Assembly (NCBI RefSeq): GCF_000239295.1
Contig: NZ_JH417825.1
Coordinates: 1-35,336, forward strand
Source: Flavonifractor plautii ATCC 29863
GTDB taxonomy: Bacteria; Bacillota; Clostridia; Oscillospirales; Oscillospiraceae
Direction of reading: 5' to 3'
DNA length: 35,336 nucleotides
Below, piece after piece: positions 23,513-32,316 of the stretch. Position 1 is the stretch's first letter; each line of letters opens with the position of its first letter. The position numbers were made by a program, and so were the translations under genes. The notes under the pieces are model-generated. The model was not told the origin of the DNA and ran no database searches. It saw nothing but the letters and a program-made list of their open reading frames with translations.

Positions 23513-24493
23513 TTACACCATCTCGCGGATCTTGGCCGCGATCTTCTTCTCGTCGGGAATCAGCGGGAACTCCAGCGCGGGGCTGAAGGGCAGGGGCACG
23601 TCGGCGGTGCCCATCCGCTGGATGGGGGCGTCCAGATCATAGAACACGTCGGGCATGATCCGGGAGGCGATCTCGCCGGTGATGCCGAAGCTGAGGTGGC
23701 CCTCGTCTACGATCAGCAGCTTGCCCGTCTTTTTCACCGACCTGATGATTGTCTCGGTGTCCAGGGGCACGATGGTGCGCAGGTCGATCAGCTCGGCGCT
23801 GATGCCCTCCTTCTGTAGCTGCCGGACCGCCTTCTCCGCCTTGATGGTCATCATGGAGTTGGTGACCACGGTGATATCGGCGCCCTCCGTGACGATGCGG
23901 GCCCTGCCGAAGGGGATGCACACATCCTCCTCCACCTCCGGGACATCGTTGAACTTGGTGGTGTAGAGCATCTTGTGCTCAAAGAACATAACGGGGTCGT
24001 TGTCCCGGATGGCGGTCTTGAGCAACCCCTTGCACTCGCCGGCGGTGGAGGGGACCACCACCTTGACGCCGGGGATGTGGGCGGCCCAGGCATGGATGGA
24101 CTGGGAGTGCTGAGCCGCGGAGGAGCGTCCGCCACCCAGGGGCAGGCGCACCACCATGGGCACGTTGCACTGGCCGCCGGACATGTAAGTGATCTTGGCC
24201 ATCTGGTTGAAGAGCTGGTCGCCGCAGACCATCATGAAGTCGGCGAACATCAGCTCCACCACCGGGCGCAGGCCGGTCAGGGCCGCGCCAACGCCCATGC
24301 CCACGAACCCCTGCTCAGAGATGGGGGTATCCTTTACACGCAGATCACCATACTTGTCCCGCAAACCCACGGTGCACTTGAAGTTGCCGCCGATGACGCC
24401 GATGTCCTCGCCCATCTGGAATACGGTATTATCCCGCGCCATCTCCTCGTCCAGGGCCTCCCGGATGGCGTCTCTCACCATCAATTCTCTCAT
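23513..24493 (-). CDS. Thiamine-dependent dehydrogenase E1 beta subunit
   Basis: The beta half of the E1 heterotetramer (acetoin or 2-oxoacid dehydrogenase) that cleaves the substrate on thiamine diphosphate. The 326-aa sequence begins MRELMVRDAIREALDEEM. It carries the activating glutamate E60 in ISEQGFVG, the FADFM region, and a C-terminal transketolase-C domain around LIDLRTIVPLDTETI. The ATG at 24493 follows GGGAGG at 8 nt, and an upstream in-frame start is rejected. It is 20 bp from E1 alpha and 12 bp from E2, so the complex genes are tightly linked. Confidence 0.95.
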   Translation of the reverse strand: MRELMVRDAIREALDEEMARDNTVFQMGEDIGVIGGNFKCTVGLRDKYGDLRVKDTPISEQGFVGMGVGAALTGLRPVVELMFADFMMVCGDQLFNQMAKITYMSGGQCNVPMVVRLPLGGGRSSAAQHSQSIHAWAAHIPGVKVVVPSTAGECKGLLKTAIRDNDPVMFFEHKMLYTTKFNDVPEVEEDVCIPFGRARIVTEGADITVVTNSMMTIKAEKAVRQLQKEGISAELIDLRTIVPLDTETIIRSVKKTGKLLIVDEGHLSFGITGEIASRIMPDVFYDLDAPIQRMGTADVPLPFSPALEFPLIPDEKKIAAKIREMV

Positions 24494-24513
24494 GATCTGA
24501 ACCTCCCTTATTA

Positions 24514-25488
24514 TCAAACAGATGCGGCGATATCTACAAACACATCCTTGTAGGCCTCGGACACGTCGGGATAATCGCTCTCCTCGGCGAACTTACAGAC
24601 CTGGGCGATCTCCTTCTCCACAGAGGCGCGGATCTCTTCAATCTCGCCGTCGCTCAGCAGTCCCTTCTCCTGCAGCACCACCAAGGGCTCGCGGGCCTTC
24701 CATGCGGCCAGCTCTTCAGGGGCGCGGTACTCGCCGGGGTCGCCCACGTGGTGGCCCTGCCAGCGGTAGGTCTTGCACTCGATGAGGGTGGGCCCCTCGC
24801 CCTTGCGGGCCCGCTCAACCGCCCTGGAGACGGCCTCGTACACCGCATAGACGTCGTTACCGTCCACAGCCTCGCCCGGAATCCCATAGCCCTCGGCCCG
24901 CTTATAGAGGTCATGCTCCTTTGTCACCCGGCGGATATCCACCGAAATGCCGAAGAGATTGTTCTCAATAATATAGACGATGGGCAGGTTCCAGGCAGCG
25001 GCCATGTTGATGGACTCATGGAAGGTCCCCTCGTTGGACGCGGAGTCACCGAAAAAGGCCAGGGTGACCTGCTCGGTGCCCCGGAGCTTGGCGGAGTAGG
25101 CCGCGCCAGTGGCGATGGGGATTTCGCCGCCCACAATGCCGTTGGCGCCCAGGATGCCCTTGTCCATGGCCATAATGTGCATGGAGCCGCCCTTGCCCTT
25201 GGAGTAGCCGGTCTTTTTTCCCAGGATCTCGGCCATCATCCGGTCCAGATCGGCGCCTCTGGCCACCAGGTGGCCGTGGCCGCGGTGGGTGGAGCCGATA
25301 TAGTCGTCCTCACGCAGAGCGACACACGCCCCGGCGGCCACCGCCTCCTCCCCCAGATACAGGTGCGCCAGGCCTGGCATCAGGCCCCGCTTATAGAACT
25401 CAAAGACCTCCTCCTCGAAGCGGCGCATCCGGTACATTACGGTATAGAACTGCTTTGCCAGCTCCTTCGGTTCCTTTTTCGTGCTCAT
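24514..25488 (-). CDS. Thiamine-dependent dehydrogenase E1 alpha subunit
   Basis: The 324-aa alpha subunit binds thiamine diphosphate through GDSASNEG...ENN (G147, D148, N177) and contains STHRGHGH near residue 66 and GLAHLYLGEEAV near 39. The ANGIVGGEIPIATGAA block and the HHVGDPGEYR segment resemble acetoin dehydrogenase AcoA more than mammalian PDH E1 alpha, by my recollection of the families. The phosphorylation-loop serines of eukaryotic enzymes are not relevant here. It is the first subunit gene of the complex and lies 50 bp after the SDR gene. A GGGAGG site precedes the ATG. Confidence 0.94.
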   Translation of the reverse strand: MSTKKEPKELAKQFYTVMYRMRRFEEEVFEFYKRGLMPGLAHLYLGEEAVAAGACVALREDDYIGSTHRGHGHLVARGADLDRMMAEILGKKTGYSKGKGGSMHIMAMDKGILGANGIVGGEIPIATGAAYSAKLRGTEQVTLAFFGDSASNEGTFHESINMAAAWNLPIVYIIENNLFGISVDIRRVTKEHDLYKRAEGYGIPGEAVDGNDVYAVYEAVSRAVERARKGEGPTLIECKTYRWQGHHVGDPGEYRAPEELAAWKAREPLVVLQEKGLLSDGEIEEIRASVEKEIAQVCKFAEESDYPDVSEAYKDVFVDIAASV

Positions 25489-25538
25489 ATATTTTACCTC
25501 CCAATGTCAGTTGATGACCCGTTCTCGTTCAGACAAAG

Positions 25539-26276
25539 TCAGCGCATCACCGTGCCGCCGTTGATATCCACGATCATGCCAGTGACATAGCGGCTGTCCT
25601 CGCTCGCCAGGAAGCCCACCACGTCGGCCACGTCTTCAGGGGTACCCAGGCGCCTCATGGGGACCATGTCGTCCCGATAACCGGCGTTGCGGGTCATCTC
25701 GGTCATGATGTAGCCGGGGGCCACCGCATTGACGGTCACCTGATAGGGCCCCATCTCCCCGGCCAGGGACTTTGTCATGCACCAGACCGCAGCTTTGCTG
25801 GCGGCGTAAATCGGCGAGGCGGCCAGGCCGCCCGTCTCGGCGGACTGGGAGGCCATATTGATGATCCGCCCGGCCTTTTTCTCCTTCATGGTGGGGATCA
25901 CCGCCTTGCAGAAGAACACATCGCCCATGAAGTTGATGCCGAAGATTTTGTCCCAGTCGGCCTTGGTGTACTCCACAAAGGGCTTCTTCAGGGACAGGAT
26001 GCCGGCGTTGTTGACCAGCACATCCACCGTACCGAACCGTTCCAGCACCTTTTGCACGGCGGTGTTGACCTGCTCCTCCTGAGAGACGTCGCACTGCACG
26101 GCCATGGTGTCCGCGCCATACTGCCCGGCCAGCTCCTCGGCGGCTGCGACGGCGGCCTCCTGGTTGATGTCCACAATGGCCACCCGCATTCCATCCTTCA
26201 CCAGCCGCGCGGCGATGGCCTTGCCGATGCCCTGGGCTGCCCCGGTCACGATCGCTGCCTTGCTCATAAGCGCCAT
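25539..26276 (-). CDS. Short-chain dehydrogenase/reductase (SDR)
   Basis: A 245-aa NAD(P)-dependent oxidoreductase. The dinucleotide-binding motif TGAAQGIG lies at 11-18, NNAG at 89-92, and the catalytic triad is S143 or S145, Y157 and K161 in the pattern YAASK. It has an ARLVKDGMRVAIVDIN segment with D37 at the end of beta-2, which suggests NAD preference (inference). Close relatives include 3-oxoacyl-ACP reductases, acetoin/diacetyl reductases and sugar-acid dehydrogenases, so the substrate is open. AAAGGAGG precedes the ATG by 8 nt. It precedes E1 alpha in the same operon. Confidence 0.92.
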   Translation of the reverse strand: MALMSKAAIVTGAAQGIGKAIAARLVKDGMRVAIVDINQEAAVAAAEELAGQYGADTMAVQCDVSQEEQVNTAVQKVLERFGTVDVLVNNAGILSLKKPFVEYTKADWDKIFGINFMGDVFFCKAVIPTMKEKKAGRIINMASQSAETGGLAASPIYAASKAAVWCMTKSLAGEMGPYQVTVNAVAPGYIMTEMTRNAGYRDDMVPMRRLGTPEDVADVVGFLASEDSRYVTGMIVDINGGTVMR

Positions 26277-26303
26277 GAGAATCTCCTCCTTTTATCATTG
26301 CGC

Positions 26304-26381
26304 CCAGTCCCGCTCCCCCGGCCAGAGGGATTCCCCCGGCGATCCCCGCCCTTTAAGGCGGGGACAGGCAACCGGGACTGG
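26304..26381 (-). other. Branched stem-loop between the iron ADH and SDR genes
   Basis: An outer 9-bp stem (CCAGTCCCG 26304-26312 with CGGGACTGG 26373-26381) encloses an 8-bp inner hairpin (TCCCCGCC / GGCGGGGA, 26343-26364) in the 112-bp gap. There is no T-run, so it is not an obvious terminator. It could tune mRNA stability between two parts of the operon. Confidence 0.5.
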
Positions 26382-26388
26382 AACGGTC

Positions 26389-27507
26389 TTAAAACAGCTC
26401 CTGATAGATCTTCAGCACCCGCGCCTCGTCCAGAGGGACGAAGTTGTTGGCCATCAGGCGGCCCTGCTCGGTGACCACGCTGTGGGCGAAGACGGGCAGA
26501 TCCTCCCTGGTCACGCCGTACTCGCGGAGGGGCCGCTTGGGCAGGATCTGATCCAGCAGCTTCTCCAGCTCGTCATAGACCACGTCGGGCATACAGCCCA
26601 GCAGGTCGGCCAGATACTGGTTGAGGACTGCAATCTCCCCGTCCCGGCGGAGCTCCATGTAGTTCTTGAGCACCCCTGTAAACATGGCGTAGTTGCTCTC
26701 GCCGTGGGCCACATGATACTTGCCGCCCAGGGGATAGCTGGTGGCGTGGACGGCGGCGCAGCCGGCGGTGCCAAAGGCCAGGCCCGCATAGTTGGAGGCC
26801 AGCAGGAAGTCGTTGAGCAGAGAGAAGCGGCTCTCCGGCCCCTTCTTGGCGATGGTCTGATAGCCCCGAATGATCATCTCAATGGCCTTATAGCCAAAGA
26901 GCTTGGTGTAGGGGGTGGCCTTGGGGGACAGGGCGGACTCCACCGCGTGGACCAGGGCGTCGATGGAGCTGGCGGCGAACACCTTGAACGGCAGGCCCTC
27001 CAGCAGCTGGGGGATCAGCACCGCGTAGTCGGCGTACATGGCGGGGCTGACCAGGCCAAGCTTGGTTCCTATGCGGGTGCGGGCCATGATGGAGATATTG
27101 GTCACCTCGCTGCCCGTGCCGCAGGTGGTGGGGATGATGATCAGCTCCCGCTTCTTTTCCAGATCGGGGGCCTTGTCATAAAGGTCGTCCACCCCCTCGC
27201 CGTCAGAGACGGCCAGCACCTTGGCGATGTCGATCACCGTGCCGCCGCCGATGGCGATCACCCGCTTACATCTGGTCTTGGCCGCGTCGGCCAGGATCGC
27301 ATCCACCATCACGTCGGTGGGCTCCCCGGCGCCATACTTCTCCTGGAAGATCACATGGCAGTTCAGGTTCTCCATACAGCCGAAGTAGGGCTCATAGATA
27401 TAGGCGTTGCTGAGGATCAGGTCGTCTCTGTTGAGGCGGAACGCCTCGGCAAACTCTTTGCAGGTGTCGAAGCCGTACAGAGTCGGCTTCCAGATCATTT
27501 CCAGCAT
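26389..27507 (-). CDS. 4hbD: Iron-containing alcohol dehydrogenase, 4-hydroxybutyrate dehydrogenase-like
   Basis: A 372-aa group III metal-dependent dehydrogenase. The nucleotide-binding motif is GGGTVIDIAK (87-96), and the metal ligands are likely D183, H187, H254 and H268 (SIDALVHAVE ... HATSYPL ... HVAHGE). Segments FQEKYGAGEPTD, IPTTCGTGSEVTN and RPLREYG resemble Clostridium kluyveri 4-hydroxybutyrate dehydrogenase, by my recollection of that sequence. That enzyme interconverts 4-hydroxybutyrate and succinate semialdehyde with NAD. The true substrate here may differ, because the neighbouring genes encode an acetoin-type complex. Fe2+ is the likely cofactor. The start ATG has an AAAGGAA site. 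Confidence 0.85.
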   Translation of the reverse strand: MLEMIWKPTLYGFDTCKEFAEAFRLNRDDLILSNAYIYEPYFGCMENLNCHVIFQEKYGAGEPTDVMVDAILADAAKTRCKRVIAIGGGTVIDIAKVLAVSDGEGVDDLYDKAPDLEKKRELIIIPTTCGTGSEVTNISIMARTRIGTKLGLVSPAMYADYAVLIPQLLEGLPFKVFAASSIDALVHAVESALSPKATPYTKLFGYKAIEMIIRGYQTIAKKGPESRFSLLNDFLLASNYAGLAFGTAGCAAVHATSYPLGGKYHVAHGESNYAMFTGVLKNYMELRRDGEIAVLNQYLADLLGCMPDVVYDELEKLLDQILPKRPLREYGVTREDLPVFAHSVVTEQGRLMANNFVPLDEARVLKIYQELF

Positions 27508-27566
27508 AGCAATGTTCCTTTCTCGATTTCAGAGCGTGATCGGATTTCTCCAGCCTCTCCGCCTGG

Positions 27567-28916
27567 TCACACCAGGCCGAAGAGCATATACAGGGCCACC
27601 GTCAGCACACAGCCCAGCGTCGTCAGGCCGATGTTAGTGACGAAGAAATAGGGATAGGTCTCCTTGGGGGTCTGGTCGGTGTAGATGTTGGCCGTCACAT
27701 AGCCGCCGGAGTGGGGTAGGGAGTCCAGGCCGGCGCCCGCCCAGGTGATGGAGCGGTGGAGGATCTGCGGATCGATTCCCTGCGCCTGACACAGCTGCAC
27801 ATACTGGGGACCAAGGGCCGCCAGGAACACGGACAGGCCGCCGGAGCAGGAGCCGCAGGCCGCAGCCACGATGGCGGTGGCCACGCAGGCAGAGATCAGT
27901 GGGTTCATATCCAGGCTCAGTGCGAATTCCTTGACCAGCTCGAAGCCATGGGATCCCTGGACTACGCCGCCGAAGCCGGTGACCACGGCGGTGTTCATCA
28001 GGGCGATCAGGCTGTTGGTGGCCGTATCATTGACCGAATCGCGGAAGGCGTGGATCCGCTTGTGGAACAGGGCAAAGGCCAGCAGGCAGCCCAGGGCCAG
28101 GGACTGGATGACGATGTAGTTGGTGCTCCAGGTGACAGCGTCCTTCAGCACCTGCTGCATCACAAAGATATACAGCACCACGAATAAGATAGGAATGACA
28201 GCCAGACCGAAGGGCAGCATCCCGGTGCGGTCGGAGATATCGATGGCCTCCAGATCGTCTTTTCGTCCGGGGACGAAGCCGATGCCGGCCGCCTTCAACC
28301 GCTTGTCGTTCCACTCCAGCCATACCATGCTCAGAGCGAAGATGATGCAGGAAACAACGATACCGTTGAGGGGAGCAGCGTAGGCCGTGGTTCCCAGTAC
28401 CTCAGTGGGCATGATATTCTGGATCTGTGGGCTGCCCGGCAGGCCCACCATGGTGAAGGAGGCACAGCCGGCGAACAGCGCCGCAGGGAACAGCCGCTTG
28501 GAGACGTTGCCCTCCTTGAACAGAACCAGAGCGATCGGGTACAGGGTGAACACCACCACGGCAAAGCTGACGCCGCCATAGGAGAGGACGGCAGAGGTGA
28601 TAACCACAATCAGCAGGGCCCGCTTGCTGCCCATCAGATCCACGATTTTACAGGCGATGGATTTGGCCGCACCGCTGCTCCCCATCAGTGCGCCGAACAG
28701 CGTGCCCAGGAAAAACATCAGGAAGTAGTCGCCCGCATAGTTCTTCATAAAGGTTCCGTAGTGGGTGCTCAGCGCCTCCCAAAGGTCCATGCGGTTGGTG
28801 ATGACGACAACCAGCGCGCCCACGATGGACGTGGGGATCATGCCCCAGCCTTTAAAGCCCATCATGATCAGGACTGCCAGCCCCAGGACCAGGCCCAGTA
28901 TGGAGATAATGTCCAT
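27567..28916 (-). CDS. GntP-family permease
   Basis: A 449-aa integral membrane transporter with about twelve helices, of the GntP/CitMHS-related group that takes up gluconate and other small hydroxy acids with protons. The N-terminal MDIISILGLVLGLAVLIMMGFKGWGMIPTS, the SVLSYGGVSFAVVVFTLYPI region and the GSCSGGLSVFLAALGPQY segment (glycine-rich, before PHSGGYVT) fit the family. Its place between the zinc and iron dehydrogenases indicates that it imports the operon substrate, probably a short hydroxylated acid; this is an inference. A GGGAGG-type site precedes the ATG. Confidence 0.93.
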   Translation of the reverse strand: MDIISILGLVLGLAVLIMMGFKGWGMIPTSIVGALVVVITNRMDLWEALSTHYGTFMKNYAGDYFLMFFLGTLFGALMGSSGAAKSIACKIVDLMGSKRALLIVVITSAVLSYGGVSFAVVVFTLYPIALVLFKEGNVSKRLFPAALFAGCASFTMVGLPGSPQIQNIMPTEVLGTTAYAAPLNGIVVSCIIFALSMVWLEWNDKRLKAAGIGFVPGRKDDLEAIDISDRTGMLPFGLAVIPILFVVLYIFVMQQVLKDAVTWSTNYIVIQSLALGCLLAFALFHKRIHAFRDSVNDTATNSLIALMNTAVVTGFGGVVQGSHGFELVKEFALSLDMNPLISACVATAIVAAACGSCSGGLSVFLAALGPQYVQLCQAQGIDPQILHRSITWAGAGLDSLPHSGGYVTANIYTDQTPKETYPYFFVTNIGLTTLGCVLTVALYMLFGLV

Positions 28917-28963
28917 GATTCTCCTCCCTCTTTATTTGCAGACTTGTTTTAATCGTTTCGGGG

Positions 28964-30004
28964 TCACTGCGTCTCGATGATTACCTTGGTGTCCAGGCCG
29001 CGGGCGGCCTTCATGGCCTCAAAACCCGCCTGGACCTCCTCCAGTTTGATGCGGCGAGAGATGTATTTCTTCACGGAGATCCGGCCAGAGGCCATGGCGC
29101 TGATAACGGTCTTGAATTCATCGAAGTTGTGGCCCTTGCTGCCACGGAGGAGCACCTGCTTGAGCACCAGCCGCTCATAGTCCAGAGGGAACTGAGCATG
29201 GGGCAGGCCCACGGCGGTGGCCCGCATATAGAACTCCGGCTTGAGGGCGCGCAAGCCGGTGTTGAAGGCGCTGGGCACCCCCACGCAGTCAATCAGCAGG
29301 TCATAGCCGCCCCCCGAGATATCCAGCAGCTGCTGCTCCAGGTCGGGGGCGTCGGCAGCCACCACATGGTCAGCCACCTGATAGCCCCGGATGATCTCCC
29401 GCTTCTGGGGGTTGAGCTCTGAGACGGTGATCTCACTGGCGCCGAAGGTTCTGGCCCACTCCGCGCAGCTCATGCCAATGATCCCGCCGCCCAGGATGAG
29501 CACCCTGTCGTTGGGCTTCACCTGACTGACCTGGATGGCATGAAGGCCCACCGCGAAGGGCTCGGCCATGGCTCCCTCCTCGTTGGTCACATTATCCGGA
29601 AGCTTGACCAGACTGTGGGGGAACCAGGTGGTGTACTGGCTGTAAGCGCCGGGATGGCCCAGCTCGCCGCCCTTCCAGGTGAAGACCCTGCGGTTGGTGC
29701 AGTGGTCCCAGTCGCCAGCCAGGCATGCCTCACAGTGGCCGCAGGGCTCCTGACATACGTTTTGGGTGTACCCGGCCACCCGGTCGCCCGGCTTGAGGGC
29801 CCGGTTGGTGCCTGGGGCCACTACGACGCCTGAGTACTCGTGTCCGATGACCACCCCACGGTATCGCTCGCCCTCGTGCCAGTAAGAGGTATCCGTGCCA
29901 CAGACGCCAACATGGGTCACCTGGAGCACCGCGCATCCATTGCTTTTCAGCTCTCCTTCCCGGATCTCGAACCGCTCGTTGCCGCTCAAAACGGCATACT
30001 TCAT
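28964..30004 (-). CDS. Zinc-dependent alcohol dehydrogenase (MDR family)
   Basis: The first gene of the operon. The 346-aa medium-chain dehydrogenase has catalytic zinc residues C35 and H55-E56 in the GHEYSG motif, a structural zinc lobe with C88, C91, C94 and C102 (plus C84), and the NAD-binding GGGIIGMS loop near residue 165-175. Relatives include L-threonine, sorbitol and (R,R)-butanediol dehydrogenases; sequence alone does not decide between them. The ATG at 30004 has a GGGAGG site 8 nt upstream; longer upstream frames are not supported. It lies about 94 bp from the sigma-54 start site. Confidence 0.93.
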   Translation of the reverse strand: MKYAVLSGNERFEIREGELKSNGCAVLQVTHVGVCGTDTSYWHEGERYRGVVIGHEYSGVVVAPGTNRALKPGDRVAGYTQNVCQEPCGHCEACLAGDWDHCTNRRVFTWKGGELGHPGAYSQYTTWFPHSLVKLPDNVTNEEGAMAEPFAVGLHAIQVSQVKPNDRVLILGGGIIGMSCAEWARTFGASEITVSELNPQKREIIRGYQVADHVVAADAPDLEQQLLDISGGGYDLLIDCVGVPSAFNTGLRALKPEFYMRATAVGLPHAQFPLDYERLVLKQVLLRGSKGHNFDEFKTVISAMASGRISVKKYISRRIKLEEVQAGFEAMKAARGLDTKVIIETQ

Positions 30005-30109
30005 CGTGATCGCCTCCCATTCTTTCGATTTGTCCCCGTGGGTCCTGCTCCGCCAGCAAACGGGGACGGTCATCTGCGTACCGCACCCGGTCTTGTTTTT
30101 GATAAACAC

Positions 30110-30124
30110 GCAAATGCCATGCCA
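30110..30124 (-). promoter_or_regulatory. Sigma-54 (-24/-12) promoter of the catabolic operon
   Basis: On the minus strand TGGCATGGCATTTGC matches the -24 GG and -12 GC elements with exactly 10 nt between the GG and GC dinucleotides. It lies 106 bp upstream of the zinc dehydrogenase ATG, downstream of an enhancer array and of a gene for a sigma-54 activator. Confidence 0.88.
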
Positions 30125-30195
30125 ACTCTTCCCCTCCGCAAACCCTTGAAAAACCAAGGCAAACCGGGACTTCTCTGCCCCAGTGCGCCACAGGA

Positions 30196-30271
30196 GTGTG
30201 CCACATATGTGACAAAAACTGTGACACAGCCGCACATGGCGCACAGTTGTGTCACAGTTTCATTTGTGTCA
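30196..30271 (-). promoter_or_regulatory. Enhancer array for the sigma-54 activator
   Basis: A perfect 12-bp inverted repeat (AACTGTGACACA 30217-30228; TGTGTCACAGTT 30248-30259) has its arms 31 bp apart centre to centre, about three helical turns. More half-sites flank it: TGTGTCA at 30265-30271 and a TGTGCCACATATGTGACA element at 30198-30215 with an internal CACATATGTG palindrome. All lie 75-160 bp upstream of the -24/-12 promoter, the usual distance for activator sites. Confidence 0.75.
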
Positions 30272-30280
30272 TACGGTATA

Positions 30281-32251
30281 TCAGATCCGATGCGAGCTGT
30301 AATCGATGTGATACCGTTGGAGCTTTCGATATAAAGTTCTTCGGCTGATGCCCAGCAAGCGGGCCGCCTCCATGACGTTCCCGTGGGTGCGGTGGAGCAT
30401 GTCCTGGATCCGCGCCGCCTCGTCCTCCCCCTCGCCCCCAGAGGGGGACTCTCCCGCCGCCGCGGGCACAGCCGGCGAGGGCGCCGATCCCTGGAAGGCC
30501 CGGACCTCCGGCGGGAGCTCGGCGGCGGTGACCAGTTCCCCCTCGGCCAGGTAGACCGCCCGCTCCACGCTGTTCTCCAGTTGGCGCACGTTCCCCGGCC
30601 AGGGGTATGCCTCCATCATGGCCAGGGCCTCGGCCGTGAAGCCCTCCACCCTTCCTCCAGGACGAATGTCACTGTACTTGGCCAGGAAGAAGCCCGCCAA
30701 CTGCCTCACGTCTCCCGTCCTCTCCCGCAGAGACGGGATATTGATCCGAAAGACATTGATCCGGTAAAACAAATCCTCCCGGAAGACTTTGCTGTCCACC
30801 AGCTGCTCCAAATCCCGGTTGGTGGCAGTTATCACCCGCACGTCGATTCTCAGCGCCTTGGAGGCCCCGATCCGGCGGACTTCTCGGTTTTGGAGCACCC
30901 GCAGCAGGGTGATCTGGACATCCACCGGCATATCCCCGATCTCGTCCAGGAAGATCGTCCCGCCGTTGGCCAGTTCGAACTTGCCCGCACAGCCGTCCCG
31001 CCGGGCCCCAGTGAAACTCCCGCCCTCATAGCCGAACAGCTCGGCCTCGATCAGGCTCTTGGGCAGTGCGCCGCAGTTGACTGCGATGAAGGGCCCCCGG
31101 CGACGGGAGCTGGCGTTATGTATGGCCTGGGCAAAGAGCTCCTTGCCCGTGCCGCTCTCTCCGGACAGGAAAACCGAGGCGTCGTTCTGGGCGGCGATCT
31201 TGGCCATGCGCACTGCCTCCCCCATGGCCGGAGAGATGCCGATGATGTCCTGGAATCTGAAATGGGCTTCGTTGCCCATAATGTTGTTGACCCGCTTGTG
31301 AAGGCTGGACAACTGCTCAATCTGCGCCACATACTCCTGGTGGCCGGTGCTCTCCACCGACAGGGAGATGGTGTGCTTGCCCTCTCCCCGCTCGAAGGAG
31401 ATGGTGCGGTTGGATAGGGAGGTCTTGATATCCTCCGCCGTGACCGCCCCACATCCCAGCACCTCCAGAAAGTCAGCTCCGCTTAGCTCAGCCGGAGCGA
31501 GGGCCAGCTGCCGAGTGGCCTGTGTATTAAAGGCTACCACATGGAGGGACTCGTCCAGCAGACACATGGCCGTGGGCACCGTCTCGATGATAGCGGACAA
31601 GTTGCGGTAGCTCTTGGACAGCTGGTCGTAGGCATCTTTCAGCTTCAGTTGCCGAGAAATGGCATCTGCTGCGGCCACCACCATGCCCAGAGTGTGATCG
31701 TTCACATGCTCCGCCATGCCGGACAGGCAGACCACGCCGCCGATGTCTCCATCGGGCAGAAAGACCGATGCGCCGGAGCAAGCCCAGTTGGCATGTACCT
31801 CGTAGTAGTGCTCTGCCCCAAAGACTTGGAGGGGGATCCGGTCCACCAAGACCGTGCCGATCCCGTTGGTGCCCAGCCGGGATTCGCTGCGGCAGGCCCC
31901 CTTGACCAGCCCGTTCTCCCGGGCGGTCCGGGAGATGTCCTCGTCCCCCCGGGCGTAGAGGATATAGCCCTCCTCGTCACTGAATAGCAGCAGAAACTCC
32001 GAGCCCCGTATGAAATCGTACAGCCCATCCAGATAGGGGAAGGCCACCTGACACAGACTGTTCCGCCGGGCGATCCGCTCCTCCACGGCATCCAGTGGCA
32101 GGATCTCCTTATTCCCGTGCTCCATGGGCACATGGGACCCCCAGCAACGTTTCCACGACCGTAGGATCTCCGGCCGTACCGCCTCGTCCGGGATAGGAGT
32201 ACCGCTGCGCAGGAAATTCTTTGCCTCTTGGATTAATCGTTGACTCGTCAA
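30281..32251 (-). CDS. Sigma-54-dependent transcriptional activator, AcoR/DhaR type
   Basis: A 656-aa enhancer-binding protein that activates sigma-54 RNA polymerase by ATP hydrolysis. It has an N-terminal GAF-type sensor region (about 50-200), a PAS-like region (about 220-310), and an AAA+ domain with Walker A GESGTGKE at 364-371, the sigma-54 contact loop as GSFTGA (411-416, usually GAFTGA), and Walker B GTIFLDE (431-437). A Fis-type helix-turn-helix sits at 626-648 (NVMEAARLLGISRRTLYRKL). The likely start is TTG 32251, 9 nt after AAGGAG; a GTG at 32281 is the alternative. It should sense the operon's substrate and bind the enhancer array just downstream of its stop codon. The promoter is at 32317-32345. 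Confidence 0.94.
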   Translation of the reverse strand: MTSQRLIQEAKNFLRSGTPIPDEAVRPEILRSWKRCWGSHVPMEHGNKEILPLDAVEERIARRNSLCQVAFPYLDGLYDFIRGSEFLLLFSDEEGYILYARGDEDISRTARENGLVKGACRSESRLGTNGIGTVLVDRIPLQVFGAEHYYEVHANWACSGASVFLPDGDIGGVVCLSGMAEHVNDHTLGMVVAAADAISRQLKLKDAYDQLSKSYRNLSAIIETVPTAMCLLDESLHVVAFNTQATRQLALAPAELSGADFLEVLGCGAVTAEDIKTSLSNRTISFERGEGKHTISLSVESTGHQEYVAQIEQLSSLHKRVNNIMGNEAHFRFQDIIGISPAMGEAVRMAKIAAQNDASVFLSGESGTGKELFAQAIHNASSRRRGPFIAVNCGALPKSLIEAELFGYEGGSFTGARRDGCAGKFELANGGTIFLDEIGDMPVDVQITLLRVLQNREVRRIGASKALRIDVRVITATNRDLEQLVDSKVFREDLFYRINVFRINIPSLRERTGDVRQLAGFFLAKYSDIRPGGRVEGFTAEALAMMEAYPWPGNVRQLENSVERAVYLAEGELVTAAELPPEVRAFQGSAPSPAVPAAAGESPSGGEGEDEAARIQDMLHRTHGNVMEAARLLGISRRTLYRKLQRYHIDYSSHRI

Positions 32252-32316
32252 GATCGTAAACTCCTTTCTTGATGTCCCCACGGCCCCATATCCCAGGGTC
32301 CCGCTAAAATAATATT

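Noticed and set aside
30005-30244. 80-residue extension of the zinc dehydrogenase
   Set aside because: It would read through the sigma-54 promoter and part of the enhancer array; ATG 30004 has a good ribosome site and the family N-terminus.
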